The notes under the pieces: generated by a model
Told to the model about the DNA's origin: nothing
The model's database searches: none
Seen by the model: the letters and a program-made list of their open reading frames with translations, nothing else
NCBI GenBank assembly: GCA_977006965.1
Contig: OZ345363.1
Span: 2,790,001-2,854,000 of the forward strand
DNA from: Phymatolithon calcareum
Lineage: Eukaryota > Rhodophyta > Florideophyceae > Hapalidiales
Direction of reading: 5' to 3'
DNA: 64,000 nt
Position numbers and translations under genes: made by a program
In this document: piece by piece, positions 43,924 to 55,031 of the stretch
How the letters are laid out: each line of letters starts with the position of its first letter
Position numbering within the stretch: the stretch's first letter is position 1

Positions 43924-44304
43924 AGGAACTGAGAATTGACGAACCATCCAATCCGCCTCCTGATCGTTCATCAGTTCCGAAGACTATGCCACCCCTCCTA
44001 ACCCTCCTCCTGAAACGCCCATCGAGAACCACTCGTCTGAGAATGATCCCTTCGAACCATCCAACCCTAGTCTCCTTATCACCAGACCAAAAGTTTCCGG
44101 CATTTCGGCAAGAATCTTCATCGATGACGGCGCAGAGCTCAATTACATTTCGGAAGTGTTCTGCACCTGATACGGTATATCCATTGAAACGACGGATAAA
44201 CCCGCCTCCATGGCTAATGGCACAAGTCAAATCCTGAAAAGTACCGTACACCACATCCATATTACCATAGATGGTTATATGGAAAAACTCCGATTCGCCG
44301 TCTG
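43924..44304 (+). pseudogene. gypsy aspartic protease, interrupted
   Basis: ARIFIDDGAELNYIS near 44109-44150 carries the Asp-x-Gly-Ala core of a retropepsin. Stops lie before and after it. The sequence continues to KLRFAV and is cut at 44305 by the 946-bp element. After the element (from 45254) CTLNYEV continues the protease tail. Confidence 0.75.
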
Positions 44305-45250
44305 GGGGATGCGGGAAATATCGAAAATTGAGGTAATTTTGCTTTTACTACTTTTTGAGGGAGCTGATAATTTTTATCGACCTGCGCAATAAGCAGATAG
44401 AATTTGCGGATCATGAATATCTATCGCCGAGAGCGTGAACTGCTGGACCATGCGTATGGAATGTTATTGCTGGGACGTGAACAACGTACTCATGTACAAA
44501 ACCATGGTATGATACGAAAAGTTACGGATCCGGATTTGCCGAGCGAAAGTTCGCGAAAGTTTCGCCAAGAACACGTGTCACGAATTTGCCAGAATCGAAA
44601 CTTTCGCCGAGCGCCTGACTTTCATTGGCTATATTCTGCTCAAGACTTGGGCAACACTCAATTATTTAGCGCAACTTTGTAGTCCTCAATGAGATCTGGC
44701 GATCCATGTGAAAAAATCTGAAAATGCCTCTCATTTTCCATGCGAAACTTGCTCTGAGAAATCAAAACTTTCGCGTTTTTTGCGAAACTTTCGACTTTCG
44801 CTTGCAACTTTCGCCAGGACGCGGAGCACTTTCTACCCTTTTTTTGCCAAAACTTGGTAGTTCCAACATCAGAGAGCAAAGTTTCGCTAAGAACGATGGC
44901 ATTGCAACGCTTCGTCTACAAACTTTCGCCTCGACAAAAACAAGAAAGCGAAACTTTCGATGGCCTGTTTTGTCGACGCGAAAGTTTCGCTTGACAAATT
45001 TCCCGAGTAGCCGTTTCGTTCCGTAACGCACGTAATCACAAAATGAAACAAGCCCTCACTGCACCGATATAGATTTAGGAAAAGCAATTGCAAAATACAA
45101 TATTGTGTATCATATATAGCATCAATTTGAAAAGAAAAGCTCTGCTACGCTATTAGTCACATGTTTTCGTTGTTTACGCTGATTCGTTAATTCCCTGAAC
45201 GTCGTCCATGTTCTTCGTAATATTGGAGTTTCGATATTTCCCGCATTCTC
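44305..45250. mobile_element. 946-bp TIR DNA transposon (non-autonomous), copy 2
   Basis: Same length and termini as copy 1 (6872-7817), with CTG at 44302-44304 and 45251-45253. The surrounding gypsy coding sequence resumes directly after it, which independently confirms the boundaries and the 3-bp duplication. It differs from copy 1 at only about a dozen to fifteen sites, while its host gypsy LTRs are far more diverged, so it is the youngest layer of the nest. Confidence 0.9.
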
Positions 45251-45253
45251 CTG

Positions 45254-46988
45254 CACGTTGAATTACGAAGTACCTCGGAAAAAAGTGGACTTCCAATAGA
45301 AGGGCCATTATCAACTGTTACACGAATGAAGTACACTTTTCATACCAAGGAAAACATCTTACCATTGTCGCCACTGAACCAGCAAAGCGTAGCCTCGTCT
45401 CAGTGAACGCAATTACCAAAGATGAACAACGAAATTATCCTTTGTATACTGTTGTCCTCCGAAAAATTCCTGAGACCAACCAAGAGATCTCCGAGAATAA
45501 AAAACCGAAGAAATTCGTGCGATACTCAACGAATACAAGGATGTGTTCCCAAAGAAACTGCCTAATGGACTCCCCCCGAAGCGCGCCCATTATTTTTCCA
45601 TACTCCTAAAGGAAGATAGCGCCCCTCAGAAGAAAGAATTATACCGAATGTCTACCGCAGAGCTCCAAGAGTTTCAGAAGCAACTTGAAGAACTCATAGA
45701 GCAAGGTTTCATCAGCCCAAGTACAAGCCCGCGCGGAGCACCTGTTCTATTCGTCAGTAAGAAAGATGGAACTATGCGCCTTTGCGTAGACTATCGAGCT
45801 CTTAACCGCCTTACCGTCAAGAACAGCTATCCACGTCCACGCATAGACGACATTCTGGACCAACTCTTTACCGCCAAGTACTTCATGAAGTTCGACCTAA
45901 GAAGCGGATATCATCAAATCTGCCTTGACGAGGAATCCATTACGCACACCGCTTTTCGAACAAGGTATGGACATTTCGAGTTCCAAGTCCTACCGTTTAG
46001 GCTCACCAATGCTCCGGCCACTTTCATGTCACTCATGAACCAAGTCTTTTCCGAATATCTTGACAAGTTCAGCACTGTATACCTCGATAACATCTTCATC
46101 TACAGCGATACATGGAAGGATCACCTCAACCACATTCGAAAAGTCTTGAAACTCCGAAGAAAGCAATAGCTCTATGCTAAGCTATCGAAATGCAGTTTTC
46201 AAGAAGTAGACTAACTTGGCTTCATTTTGTGACCCTCTGGCATAGCTATCAACTCACATAAGACCAAATCCATAGACGATTGGCCAACGCCGACCTCCAA
46301 GAATGACGTACAATCCTTCCTAGGATTGGTGAACAATTACCGACGTTTCATAAAAAACTGCTCCAAGATATCAAAACCGCTGACAGAGCGTAGAAAAGAT
46401 GTTCCATTCTTGTGGACCAAGGAAACAGAACATGCTTTTCTAAACCTGAAGAAGAAGGTCACCGCAGCCCCAGTATTGCAAACCTTCCACCCTGAATATA
46501 CCATAATCGTAACCACGGACGCATCAAATAAAGTCATCGGAGCTGTTCTAGAACAAGATGGACCTAGCGGACGCCGTACTGTGGCGTTTACATAACGTAC
46601 GCTAAATACGTCAGAACAGAATTACGCCGATCATGTCCTCGAACTATTAGATATTGTTGATACTCTTCGGGCATGGAGATGTTACCTTCATGGAGGAATG
46701 TTTACAGTCCAGAGTGATCATCACCCCCTAAGATACCTCCAAACCCAAGACCATCTGTCCCCGAGACAGGTTCGCCGGATAGAACGCCTAATAGAGTTCG
46801 ATTTCTCCATAGCGTACATCAAAGGAAAATCGAACAGAGTCGCGGATGTGCTTTCTAGAGCCCCCAAAGACCCCCCGAAGAATTCTGAGTATGCTAACAA
46901 TTTACTCAAATCCCTGTTAGAAAACATATTTCAGGCCAACTCCATCTCCACTACTGTACCTGGGCCCGACATAGTGATTGAGAGTTGA
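45254..46988 (+). pseudogene. gypsy reverse transcriptase and RNase H, inactive
   Basis: The frame at 45543-46169 has the RT order [66 protein letters not shown] and YLDNIFIYS. The active-site YLDD is YLDN (46080-46091), which should abolish polymerase activity. A TAG ends the frame at 46169. RNase H follows at 46326-46988 in two frames (VTTDASNKVIGAVLEQ, SDHHPLRYLQT, KSNRVADVLSR). Confidence 0.92.
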
Positions 46989-48380
46989 ATACGCACAAGA
47001 CCCCGAGTTCAGGGCCATGTTCGAGATTCCAAAAGAACCCTTCGAAGTCAAGGACGGCCTTCCTTATCCAGACAGGAGACTTTGTGTTCCGATTGGACAA
47101 TTTCGTTTGAACCTTCTACATGACCATCATACCACCCCAAACACTGGTCATTGAGGTGAAACGAAGACAAGGCATCGACTCCAACTGTTCTACTACTGCA
47201 AATCCATGCGCGATACCATCCACGGTTATGTCCTAGGTTGTCGCATCTGCCAACAAACTAAAGCAAGAAACAGCAAGCCTTTTGGTTTTTTGCAGCCACT
47301 AGATCCACCCGACACTAAGTGGACCACCATCACGATGGATTTCATAACACCTCTTCCGAAAACTTGTCGGAATAACGTTGGAATTCTTAACGTTGTCGAC
47401 AAATTATCGAAGATGATTCGCTCCATACCAATTCCCGAGAATGTAGACGCTGTTAAAGTAGCGAAACTATTCAAGGAACACATCTACCGAAACCATGGAC
47501 TCCCTCGGAAAATCATTTCTGACAGAGACACCATTTTCATGAGCAAGTTCTGGAAAACGCTGTTCAATCTCCTAGGAATCAAGATTGTACCCTCCACCGC
47601 ATACCACCGACAAACCGATGTACAGTCCGAAATAGCCAATAGGAAGGTCGAGCAAATGATTCGAGCCCTTGAAAACTTCAGGAAAAACAACTGGGACGAT
47701 CATTAAGACTTAATACTTAGTAGACTTTGAAGTGGCTTTCAACTCTGGCGTTCATAGCACTACTATATATAGTCCCTTCTACCTGAATTACAGTATGAAT
47801 CCAAAAACCATTCCGATTCAGACTCTCTCTTCAAACAACCCCTCCGTAAATGCATTCCTTAAAGAAATACAGGATACGACAAAGTACGCGTACGAAAACA
47901 TCGAGAAGCAAAATGCTAAGATGGCTGAATACACGAATAAGTCTCGTCTTCCGCACAATTTTTCCGTCAACGACAAGGTATGGCTTTCGACAAGAAATTT
48001 CTCTCTAGAAGAATGAACGTAAACTACACCCCAAATTTTGTGGACCGTTCGTCATCACCAAGAACATCAACGATGTCGCGTTCAAATTGGATATTTCTGC
48101 ACCAAGGAAACAACGCGGAATCGACGATACGTTTCACGTAAGCCTGCTAAAGCCTTTTGTGCAAGACGTATTCTCTCGAGATCTTGTCCCAGAACCGGCC
48201 GTCATTTTCACTGACGGCCACTAAGAATACGAAGTTGAGAAGATCCTCGCGTACCGTAAGCGCCGAGAAAAAATACAATACTTCGTTAAGTGGAAAGGAT
48301 ATCCTGACCACGAAAATACTTGGCAGAGTCCCGAAGACCTCCGAAATTCACAAGAAGCAGTCAAGGAATACCAAGAATAG
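46989..48380 (+). pseudogene. gypsy integrase with C-terminal chromodomain, frameshifted
   Basis: The zinc region residue pair CRICQQTK is near 47230. The catalytic core shows TMDFITPLP, IISDRDTIF and the SEIANR glutamate (47206-47706). The C-terminal part is in other frames (47732-48016 and 48017-48220). After a TAA at 48222-48224 comes the chromodomain at 48225-48380: EYEVEKILAYRKRREKIQY, FVKWKGYPDHENTWQ. Its aromatic cage positions (Y, W, and W of NTW) are present. All parts are separated by stops or shifts. Confidence 0.9.
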
Positions 48381-48396
48381 ACACGATTCTCGTCTT

Positions 48397-48408
48397 AGGG
48401 GAGAGGAG
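48397..48408 (+). promoter_or_regulatory. gypsy polypurine tract
   Basis: AGGGGAGAGGAG lies directly before the 3' LTR. It is the expected plus-strand primer site. Confidence 0.8.
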
Positions 48409-48812
48409 TGTGGAGTCCAACGCCACTATCATACTCTCCATTTCCTATAAAACTAGCTCCCTTCAAATTGACCTTACAGCTTTTATTTACAGCAAGCGCT
48501 TACAGATAGCATTACAGTCATTAAAGTACCGCAGGTTTCGATGCTTACTTACACCATGAAGGAATACCAAAGGCAAACCCTAGAACCGCTGTTTACATTT
48601 TGAGCATTACAGTGGCGGCGCCTGCGGCGGCCGAGGGAAGCCGCTTCGCGGCTTCCAGATTCTTCCATTGATCCATTTTCCATTCTGCCAAGTCATCCCT
48701 TGATCCAATTCTTTTTCTATAAAGGTCTCTGCGAAGAGGCGCCCTCGACGTTTTTCCAGGGAGCAACCCTACCACAGCCAGAGTGCCAACTTTTACGTTT
48801 AAAAACCCCACA
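48409..48812 (+). repeat. gypsy 3' LTR
   Basis: 404 bp, alignable with 41801-42211 through the TATA-like CTATAAAGG (near 48718) and the GCCGCTTCGCGGC motif. It is followed by the CTACG target duplication and the resumed copia RT. Confidence 0.88.
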
Positions 48813-49977
48813 CTACGTTAAGATTCCACCAAATTTTGACTTCTCAATTCAGTACCAACACCAATATGTTCGACTGAAATCCAATCTATACGGGTCGCGG
48901 CAATTGGGCCACACATATTGCTTCCTGGAGTCACGCGGATACAAGTCCCTGTCCTCTGATAGATACGTCCTTCTCAAGCAGGAACCAGACGCGAAATACA
49001 CCATCATCGGTGTCACTATCAATGACTTCTTGGTCGCGACTACCCATCCATCTCTCATCAACGAAGTTAAACAAGCGTTATCAGATAAGTACACGATATC
49101 GGACATGGGACCCCCCACAAACTACATTGGTTGGAAAGTAACAAGAACGCCATCAGGCATTCACATTTCGAAACCAGCTGGTATAGAAAGGGTGCTCGAA
49201 GAGTTCAACATGCAGGACTGCGCCCCAGCACCAACCCCGTACTGCGATGGACTATTATTTGAGAAAAAAGTGATGATAAGGTCCCACTCGGTACTGAAAA
49301 ATTCCCATATGGAAGAGGCGTCGCTTTACTACGATGTCTTGCCGACTGCACTCGCCCTGACATCTTCTAGGTGATAAGCAGACTGGCTAGATACCTCAAA
49401 ACTCCATCGATGAGGCATTGGAGGCAGTTCAAACGTGTATTGCGCTATCTGAAAGCCACACAAACTCTCGGTATCCTTTAGTCACAAAAAGTCCGCACCG
49501 CTTGCTTCATACTCAGACTCCGACTTCGGCTCATACCCCGACACCAGACGATCCACATCCAGAAGCATACATCTGCTCAACACATACCCCATCTCATGGA
49601 AGTCGAAAATGCAAGACTCCGTCGCTCCATCCACAGCAGAAGCCGAGTACATTGCCGCTGGTCACACCGCCCAGCACACAAAATGGTTGCAACAGCTCCT
49701 GGTAGAACTCTCTCCGCAGTACATTCGACCGACAACGTTGTTCATCGACAACCAGGGTGCCTTGAAAATGGCGCTCGCCAACGGCCCCACAAAACGCAGC
49801 AAATATGTGGACATAAAGTACCATCACCTCCGCGACGCCGTCTCGCAGAAGTCCATCGAGCTCGAATATGTCCCATCGGCTGCCATGCTCGCCGATCCGG
49901 TCATGAAAATACTTAAACCGCAGAAGTGCCTAGGGTCACGTTCACGCATGAATCTCTTTCCACCATCATCTGAGTGA
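48813..49977 (+). pseudogene. copia reverse transcriptase (3' part) and RNase H
   Basis: RT resumes after the gypsy insertion: YVRLKSNLYGSRQLGHTYCF, then GVTINDFLVATT where functional copia RT has YVDD, then LSDKYTISDMGPPTNYIGWK. Frameshifts follow near 49.25-49.6 kb. RNase H is readable at 49609-49977: STAEAEYIAAGHTAQHTKWL, FIDNQGALKMA, KYVDIKYHHLRDAV and VPSAAMLADPVMK. Loss of the YVDD aspartates shows the polymerase is dead. Confidence 0.88.
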
Positions 49978-49986
49978 CAGAGGGGT

Positions 49987-50154
49987 TGTTATGATTCATA
50001 TCAATTTGTCGTCGCTGAGATGAATCTGTCCAGACATTTCACTCCAATGATTCACATCATGCATACCCTAAATGTAGTCGCCACGTCGGCGTAGCAGTAG
50101 TATATAATGGGAGACTAATGGAAGAGTAAAGCGGTAAGAGTCTTAGCGCTAACA
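49987..50154 (+). repeat. copia 3' LTR
   Basis: 168 bp, preceded by a purine-rich tract (GACAGAGGGG near 49976) and followed by the AGCGT target duplication at 50155-50159. Confidence 0.88.
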
Positions 50155-50159
50155 AGCGT

Positions 50160-50870
50160 GACTGATTTTTGTGCTTTTCAACCCCTGTGTGATCTGAAAC
50201 ACAAAATTTTGCGAGCGTCATTGGTACTAAAGACTGTAATTCCCACCGGGGAAGTGGGTTGGAAGTTTCCACTTCTAGCATCTTGGATGGAATCAGTTCG
50301 TGCTGGCAATACGGTTGACCCGTGCAAGCAGAACAGAAAATGGCCACCCAGATCCAACGCTAGCTGACCATTCCGCGTCACATCTCTCATTTCACGCTCA
50401 CACATGCACTTAGGAACATGAGTGCGGCGTTTGCTGTGCTTTTCGAGTCGTTTATTTGTTCAATTTGAGGACGAGTCTTGTTGTGATGAACCAAATTCTT
50501 ACCAAGTTTATGCCGCAAATTAGAGTAGAAACTAACAGCCTGTTTAGGGGTGAGTAGGATCTCAAAATTCTTCTTCACCGATGCTTGGTTACTGGGAGAT
50601 GACCGAACGAATACAGGACAAATTTCAGAGACGCCACCAAAGACTTAGAGTTTGGATCTTCTCCTTAACAACAGCTACTGTACTGGAGTGCTTAATCGTC
50701 ACAGTCGACAGCATATCCAGTAGTATCAGTGGTGGGAGTGTGTGCAGCGGCTGAGCGTCGATTTAAATGTTCGTTTTTCAAGAGCAACCATTACTTGAGC
50801 ATTGGTTCATAACTCTACAATTAGGCTATAACATGGCATACGTAAAATAGGATTGAAGCCAAGAACTTCA
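50160..50870. other. No recognised gene
   Basis: Short frames only. No repeats recognised. Confidence 0.5.
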
Positions 50871-50874
50871 ATGC

Positions 50875-51275
50875 TCAATTTTTCTTGTTGAGGGAAACCA
50901 TCATCATTTGCATTAATTGATCATGCCTCTTATCCTCCCGCTCACGCCTCGCTCTCTCCTCCGCTATCTGTTCTGCACATTCTTTCCGCTCTTCTTCTCG
51001 CTGTTCGGCAGGATCCTTGCGCTCCCCTTCTCCCCAGTTTTGATCTTGAACTATCTGTAACTTGAGAAGATTTGTCAACTCTCCCCTATCGCTAGTTTCT
51101 CTTCGCATTCTGGAATACCGTCGATGCACGAAGGGACGCGGGAGGGCCTTCTGTATCTCTCGCGACGAATTGTTCCCGTTTCACGCTCACGCAAGGATAC
51201 GCCATCATCATTACTATCGCCATCTTCGTCATCAATGCCGCGCTCGTGCCGAGCGATAGGAGAGAAAGGGGGCAC
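50875..51275 (-). pseudogene. Charged coiled-coil protein fragment
   Basis: The 84-codon frame at 50875-51129 reads ERKDPAEQREEERKECAEQI and continues to HDQLMQMMMVSLNKKN before a stop. The 51075-51275 frame upstream is acidic and Arg-rich and may be joined by a frameshift or intron. Glu/Arg-rich coiled coils ending in a Met-rich helix are common in transposon accessory proteins (Myb-like or gag-like). The family cannot be assigned. Confidence 0.35.
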
Positions 51276-53180
51276 TTATGAGGCAATAGCACGAAGTAGC
51301 CATGGTTGGAAGGACAGGCTAAATCCTAGCAGCCTTGGCTACTGCCCATGTGGGAGAGCAGGTTGATCGAAAGCGAATGAGTGTTTGAATGGGATGGAGA
51401 TACATGAGCATGGAAGGAGCAAGTTGCAGGGAGCGGAGATCCAGCTGTCCCCAATTCACTGTAAGTCTCGTTTTGGGACAGTACCAAATTTTTCTCACTG
51501 GGGGGTAGCTCTAGTAAGAAATCTGCGTTTGCAACAACACAAAACGTGACAGTTGCCCAAAACGTGATAGGTTTAGTACGCACAAATCTCGTTTTTGTGT
51601 TTTCAGGAAGGCCCCATTAATTCTATGGCGAGCATATTTGCAAGAGCAACCTGCCAGCGGGTTGATGTCATCTTGAGCACACTAGATGGTACAGTACTGT
51701 ACAGTCTTGGGGGGGTCGTTGAATTCGTGTGTGTAAAGAATGTCGCATCGAAGAGCTAACATTACATCGAGAAGCGCAAATGCATTGTCCGTGCAAATCA
51801 GATTCAACCAACGGAAAAGAACAACTATGTATAATTACGTATATTTTTATGAACCAACCAACCGATGACAGCGAGATTCTCAACACTGTTCATGTGTATT
51901 TTTTCTAAGTTTTTCTTTAGTGATTGAGCTCTCTTTTACACGTAGACCTAATCGTTGATAACCGGAGGATCCACTACTACGAAAATCGCTGTCTGTCGGT
52001 GTCTCTTTTGATTCTCATTGGCTACATTTTTACAAGATAAGGTTCGACAGTGTGGATACGCACTGAGGGGAGGGATCACTCGAAATCCCTAGTGTTCTTT
52101 TTTTTGCGGGAAATCTATTCGCTGTATGCAGTAACGTTTACATTTTGTCATGTCACTGTGTTTGTTCAGTTACATAAAACTACTATATATGTCCGTTACA
52201 AGTTGTGTGCGTGCCCGTTACAAGTTTCGAGCTTGAGTACTGTATATAAGGGAGTGAGATATTTTTGCCGCGCGAGAAATATGTTGGTAGACTTTGTTGC
52301 GGGTTGACAATTCGGCTGTTTGGGACCACCTGGTCTGAGGACAATTAGCTTTTAATTACCATATTAATAATTACGGTACAGGGGACCAGTGGGGTGCAGA
52401 GATTGGCACTGCTACACCCCCCATTCCGTCGTCGTATCTGGCTGCCTTTCGTGTCAGTAAGGATCCGCGAGCGGACACGTGGGGATCTGTCGGAGCCCGA
52501 TTAGCTGTCCCGCCTCTGCGAGAGTGCGCTTAGGAGCTCTCTCGTGCGGAGTGACCTTGCCTAAAGGAGGACCTTGCAGGTGCTACTTTGGACGCTCTGT
52601 TTGGCCGGTGCGTGTCAGCAAAGGAGAGAAAGGCCACGGTCGGCGCCGGTTGGTTAGCACGGGAGGTAACCGTAGCTAACGCTTGGAAAACGAGCGTGAG
52701 AAGCAGACGGTGGAACCTCGGAGGTACCAAGCGGGGTGCAAATCAGTTTTTGTGGAATGAACCGAGGGAAAGGGCACTGCAGGTTGCAGGTGCCTCAAGA
52801 CCTCTACCTTTTTAAATCCACGGGAATACCTCTCATATCCCAAAGGTTGAAAAAACATGCCAGGCTCGCCTGTTAAGCTATCCTGCGCTTGCATGTCGCA
52901 CAGCCCAAACGGTGTTTGAGTACAAGGTGAACAAAAAAGTCAGGGGAAAGGGGGTTTTACTGAAGAAGATGCGCTGCGGCGAGACGGTTCGTTGTTATTT
53001 GGGGAGAAGTCTGGCCGCTACAGAATTTTATAATTCTGTTGGTCGCCTAGGGGACCCTCAACGAAAGCCATCAACTTGCGTGTATAGAAGCAGATATCTT
53101 ATAGGGTGAAGTTTGTAGGAGATTCGGCTATCGGTCGGCGCCAGAAGGGATCCCGAAAAGATATCTGAAGAAGAAGAACA
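51276..53180. other. No recognised gene
   Basis: There are AT-rich and GC-rich patches. The GC-rich stretch 52430-52800 could be leader sequence of the Helitron-like gene that follows, but I found no terminus or LTR to support that. Confidence 0.4.
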
Positions 53181-53183
53181 AGG

Positions 53184-53720
53184 ATGTCAAGTGCTCAGGA
53201 CGAGAGCTTGAGAGAAGCTCGGGATGCTCAGCAGCGCTCTCGGAACGAGGAGCGAAGGAGAAGAAATCGATAACGCGCAAGAACTCGAAGAGCGGCGGAG
53301 ACAGCAGAACAGAGAACGTTACGCCTTGCTGCAGCTGCCAAGGCGATGCGAGTGTCACGTGCTCGAAAGAGTGCTGAACAAGCTCAAGCTCAGAAGGAAT
53401 CCAATAGGGAGTCTATGCAAGCGTCAGGCGCTCAAGAGACTGCTGAAGAAGCTCGAGCTCGGCAGGAATCCAATAGGGGGGCGATGCAAGTGTCACGTCC
53501 TCAAGATACTGCTGAAGATGCTCGAGCTCGGCAGGAATTCAATAGGGACGCTATGCAAGTGTCACCTTCTCATGCGACTGGATAAGAAGATCGAGCTCGC
53601 GGACGAGCAGATCGAGAAGCAACTCAGCTTGCGAGAAACATCGTTCAAGAAACATTGGGTCGCGTGGACTTCGGAGAGATGAATGCCGAGTGCAAGAATT
53701 GTCTCGCACTCCATTTTATA
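53184..53720 (+). pseudogene. Helitron-like protein N terminus with STPR repeats, truncated
   Basis: From ATG 53184 one frame runs to about 53720, interrupted by TAA at 53271-53273 and TAA at 53583-53585. It encodes a basic helical region, then three 23-residue repeats (69 bp each; for example GAQETAEEARARQESNRGAM), the size and style of the STPR repeat. After the second stop the same frame continues to LGRVDFGEMNAECKNCLALH, then F. A pattern LG.M...C..C.A.HF directly after an Arg-rich repeat is typical of the region before the Helitron-like N domain in RepHel proteins. The Rep and helicase domains are absent, so this is a fragment. Confidence 0.6.
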
Positions 53721-53799
53721 GTTATAAATAAATATTATATTTGTGAATCGGTTTCTTTGACAAGTAGTGTGTAGAATTTAGTAAATATTTAGTCTATTA

Positions 53800-55028
53800 G
53801 AGCAAGTCTACCGGCGTGGTCAAATCGTAAAAACACTTGGAAGCAGCTCTGGTGGTATCTCTATCGGTCGACAAAATGCCAAACAAATTGCCAAATGGCT
53901 AAACAAAATTCAATTTTCTCGCAGAATAGCATTTTGTTTAGCCATTTGGCAATTGACTACGTATGGCACGGGACAGTTGTGTCCACACCCGAGGCCCGAT
54001 GACAGACGTAAAAAAACGGGCCAGAATGAATAGAGTTTACAGTGGTACTACATATCACGGCCAGAACGGAATCTCAAAACAATCCGCGTCATGCCGTAAT
54101 GCAGGGAAATCGACCGACTTCTCGTAGGAAATAATGAAGAATCATGCGGAACGATTTGGCGCGCCAGCGAACCTTAAGGAAACATTTCGCGCGAAAGTCA
54201 ATTGCAATGGACTATTTGAGCGCGCGCTCGTATCCGACTCCATTTCCGGATCCGAGCAGCCAAATCAAACCGATTCGAGCACAATGGGCGGGCGCGGCGC
54301 CTCCTTCACATCGGACGAAGACACCGCTCTGGGACGGTGCTAGTTGGCCGTGTCAGGCGACCACGACGAACAAATCGCCCAACCGTTCTGGGAGAATGTG
54401 AGCGCAGCGTTCAGACTACAGGCGGAGGCAAGCGGACGAGCGCGGTCACCTGGAAGCTTGCAGTCGCGTTGGGAAAATCTGCAGAAGCTCGTCCAAAAGT
54501 ACTTGGCTGCCGAGCGGCTGTATCTGTCGCAGCCCATGTCGAGCGAGTCGGATGATGATACCAAGGCGAACATCATGCGTTTGTACCAGAGGCGGAACAA
54601 GAAAGTTGACAAAAATGGGGAGCCGTGCCGTGAAAGTAGGGCTGGAACATAGGTAATCACGGTACCACGAACATTCTCCGCGACGAATGTTCCCGCAGCT
54701 GCCGAATCGACGGCCACCCCATTCTCGCGACTTCTCTTGCTCCTCCACTATGACTGCGGCGACATGGATGGCCGCGCGGAGCATGATGTCCTCTTCCGAC
54801 GAACTTGAGGACTCCATGGTGGAGATGAAGTCCAAGCATCTGACTCTCGCATTGTAGCTCCAATTTTATAGAAGATTTATGTTTTAATTCCTTGTTTTTC
54901 TTTCACTATTTTGAGACAGTTTCACCTATAGGTTTTGGACCGATAGAGTTGCACTGCACTCAATCTATTTTGGGCGACAAAAATTTGGCATTTTGACCAG
55001 ATCTATAGGTTCACCGGTAGACTTGCTC
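53800..55028 (+). mobile_element. PIF/Harbinger-like element carrying a Myb-like ORF
   Basis: TTA is duplicated at 53797-53799 and 55029-55031. The TIR is GAGCAAGTCTACCGG, perfect at both ends, with GACAAAATGCCAAA-type sequence repeated subterminally. A hairpin lies at 53884-53955 (arms GCCAAATGGCTAAACAAAAT and its complement). At 1229 bp it lacks a DDE transposase. Its termini (GAGCA..) resemble those of the element at 37029-38746, so they may be related families. Confidence 0.85.
54134..54655 (+). pseudogene. Myb/SANT-like protein of a PIF/Harbinger element, one nonsense codon
   Basis: The frame from ATG 54134 reads through FTSDEDTALGRC, then TAG at 54341-54343, then LAVSGDHDEQ, FWENVSAAFRLQ, SPGSLQSRWENLQKLVQKYL, and ends ESRAGT before TAG (54650-54652). 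The DED..L...W, FW, RSxxSLxxRW pattern is that of the trihelix/Myb-like DNA-binding protein which partners the transposase in PIF/Harbinger elements. The stop sits where the family has a conserved Trp. Elsewhere the frame is intact, so inactivation looks recent. Confidence 0.72.
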
Positions 55029-55031
55029 TTA

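Larger units (their letters stand above)
41801..48812 (+). mobile_element. Ty3/gypsy chromovirus nested in copia RT
   Basis: The TSD CTACG occurs at 41796-41800 and 48813-48817. LTRs start TGYGGMGTCC and the 3' LTR ends CCACA. The element has a PBS, a C2H2-type ORF, gag, protease, RT, RNase H, integrase and a C-terminal chromodomain. That domain order, with the chromodomain, marks it as a chromovirus, a group known to target heterochromatin marks. Many stops and frameshifts, plus YLDD changed to YLDN, show it is inactive. A 946-bp DNA element is inserted in the protease region. Confidence 0.92.
36843..50154 (+). mobile_element. Ty1/copia LTR retrotransposon, host of nested insertions
   Basis: The TSD AGCGT occurs at 36838-36842 and 50155-50159. 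LTRs start TGTTATGATTCA; the 3' LTR ends CTAACA. The order gag, protease, integrase, reverse transcriptase, RNase H is diagnostic of copia. Once the PIF-like element (37029-38746) and the gypsy element (41801-48812) are removed, about 4.6 kb remains, normal for the superfamily. The gene is dead: internal deletion, stops, frameshifts and degraded RT motifs. Confidence 0.9.

Noticed and set aside
44305-45250. Treated first as a spacer or intron of the gypsy pol gene
   Set aside because: Its TIRs, CTG duplication and second copy at 6872-7817 show it is a separate DNA transposon.
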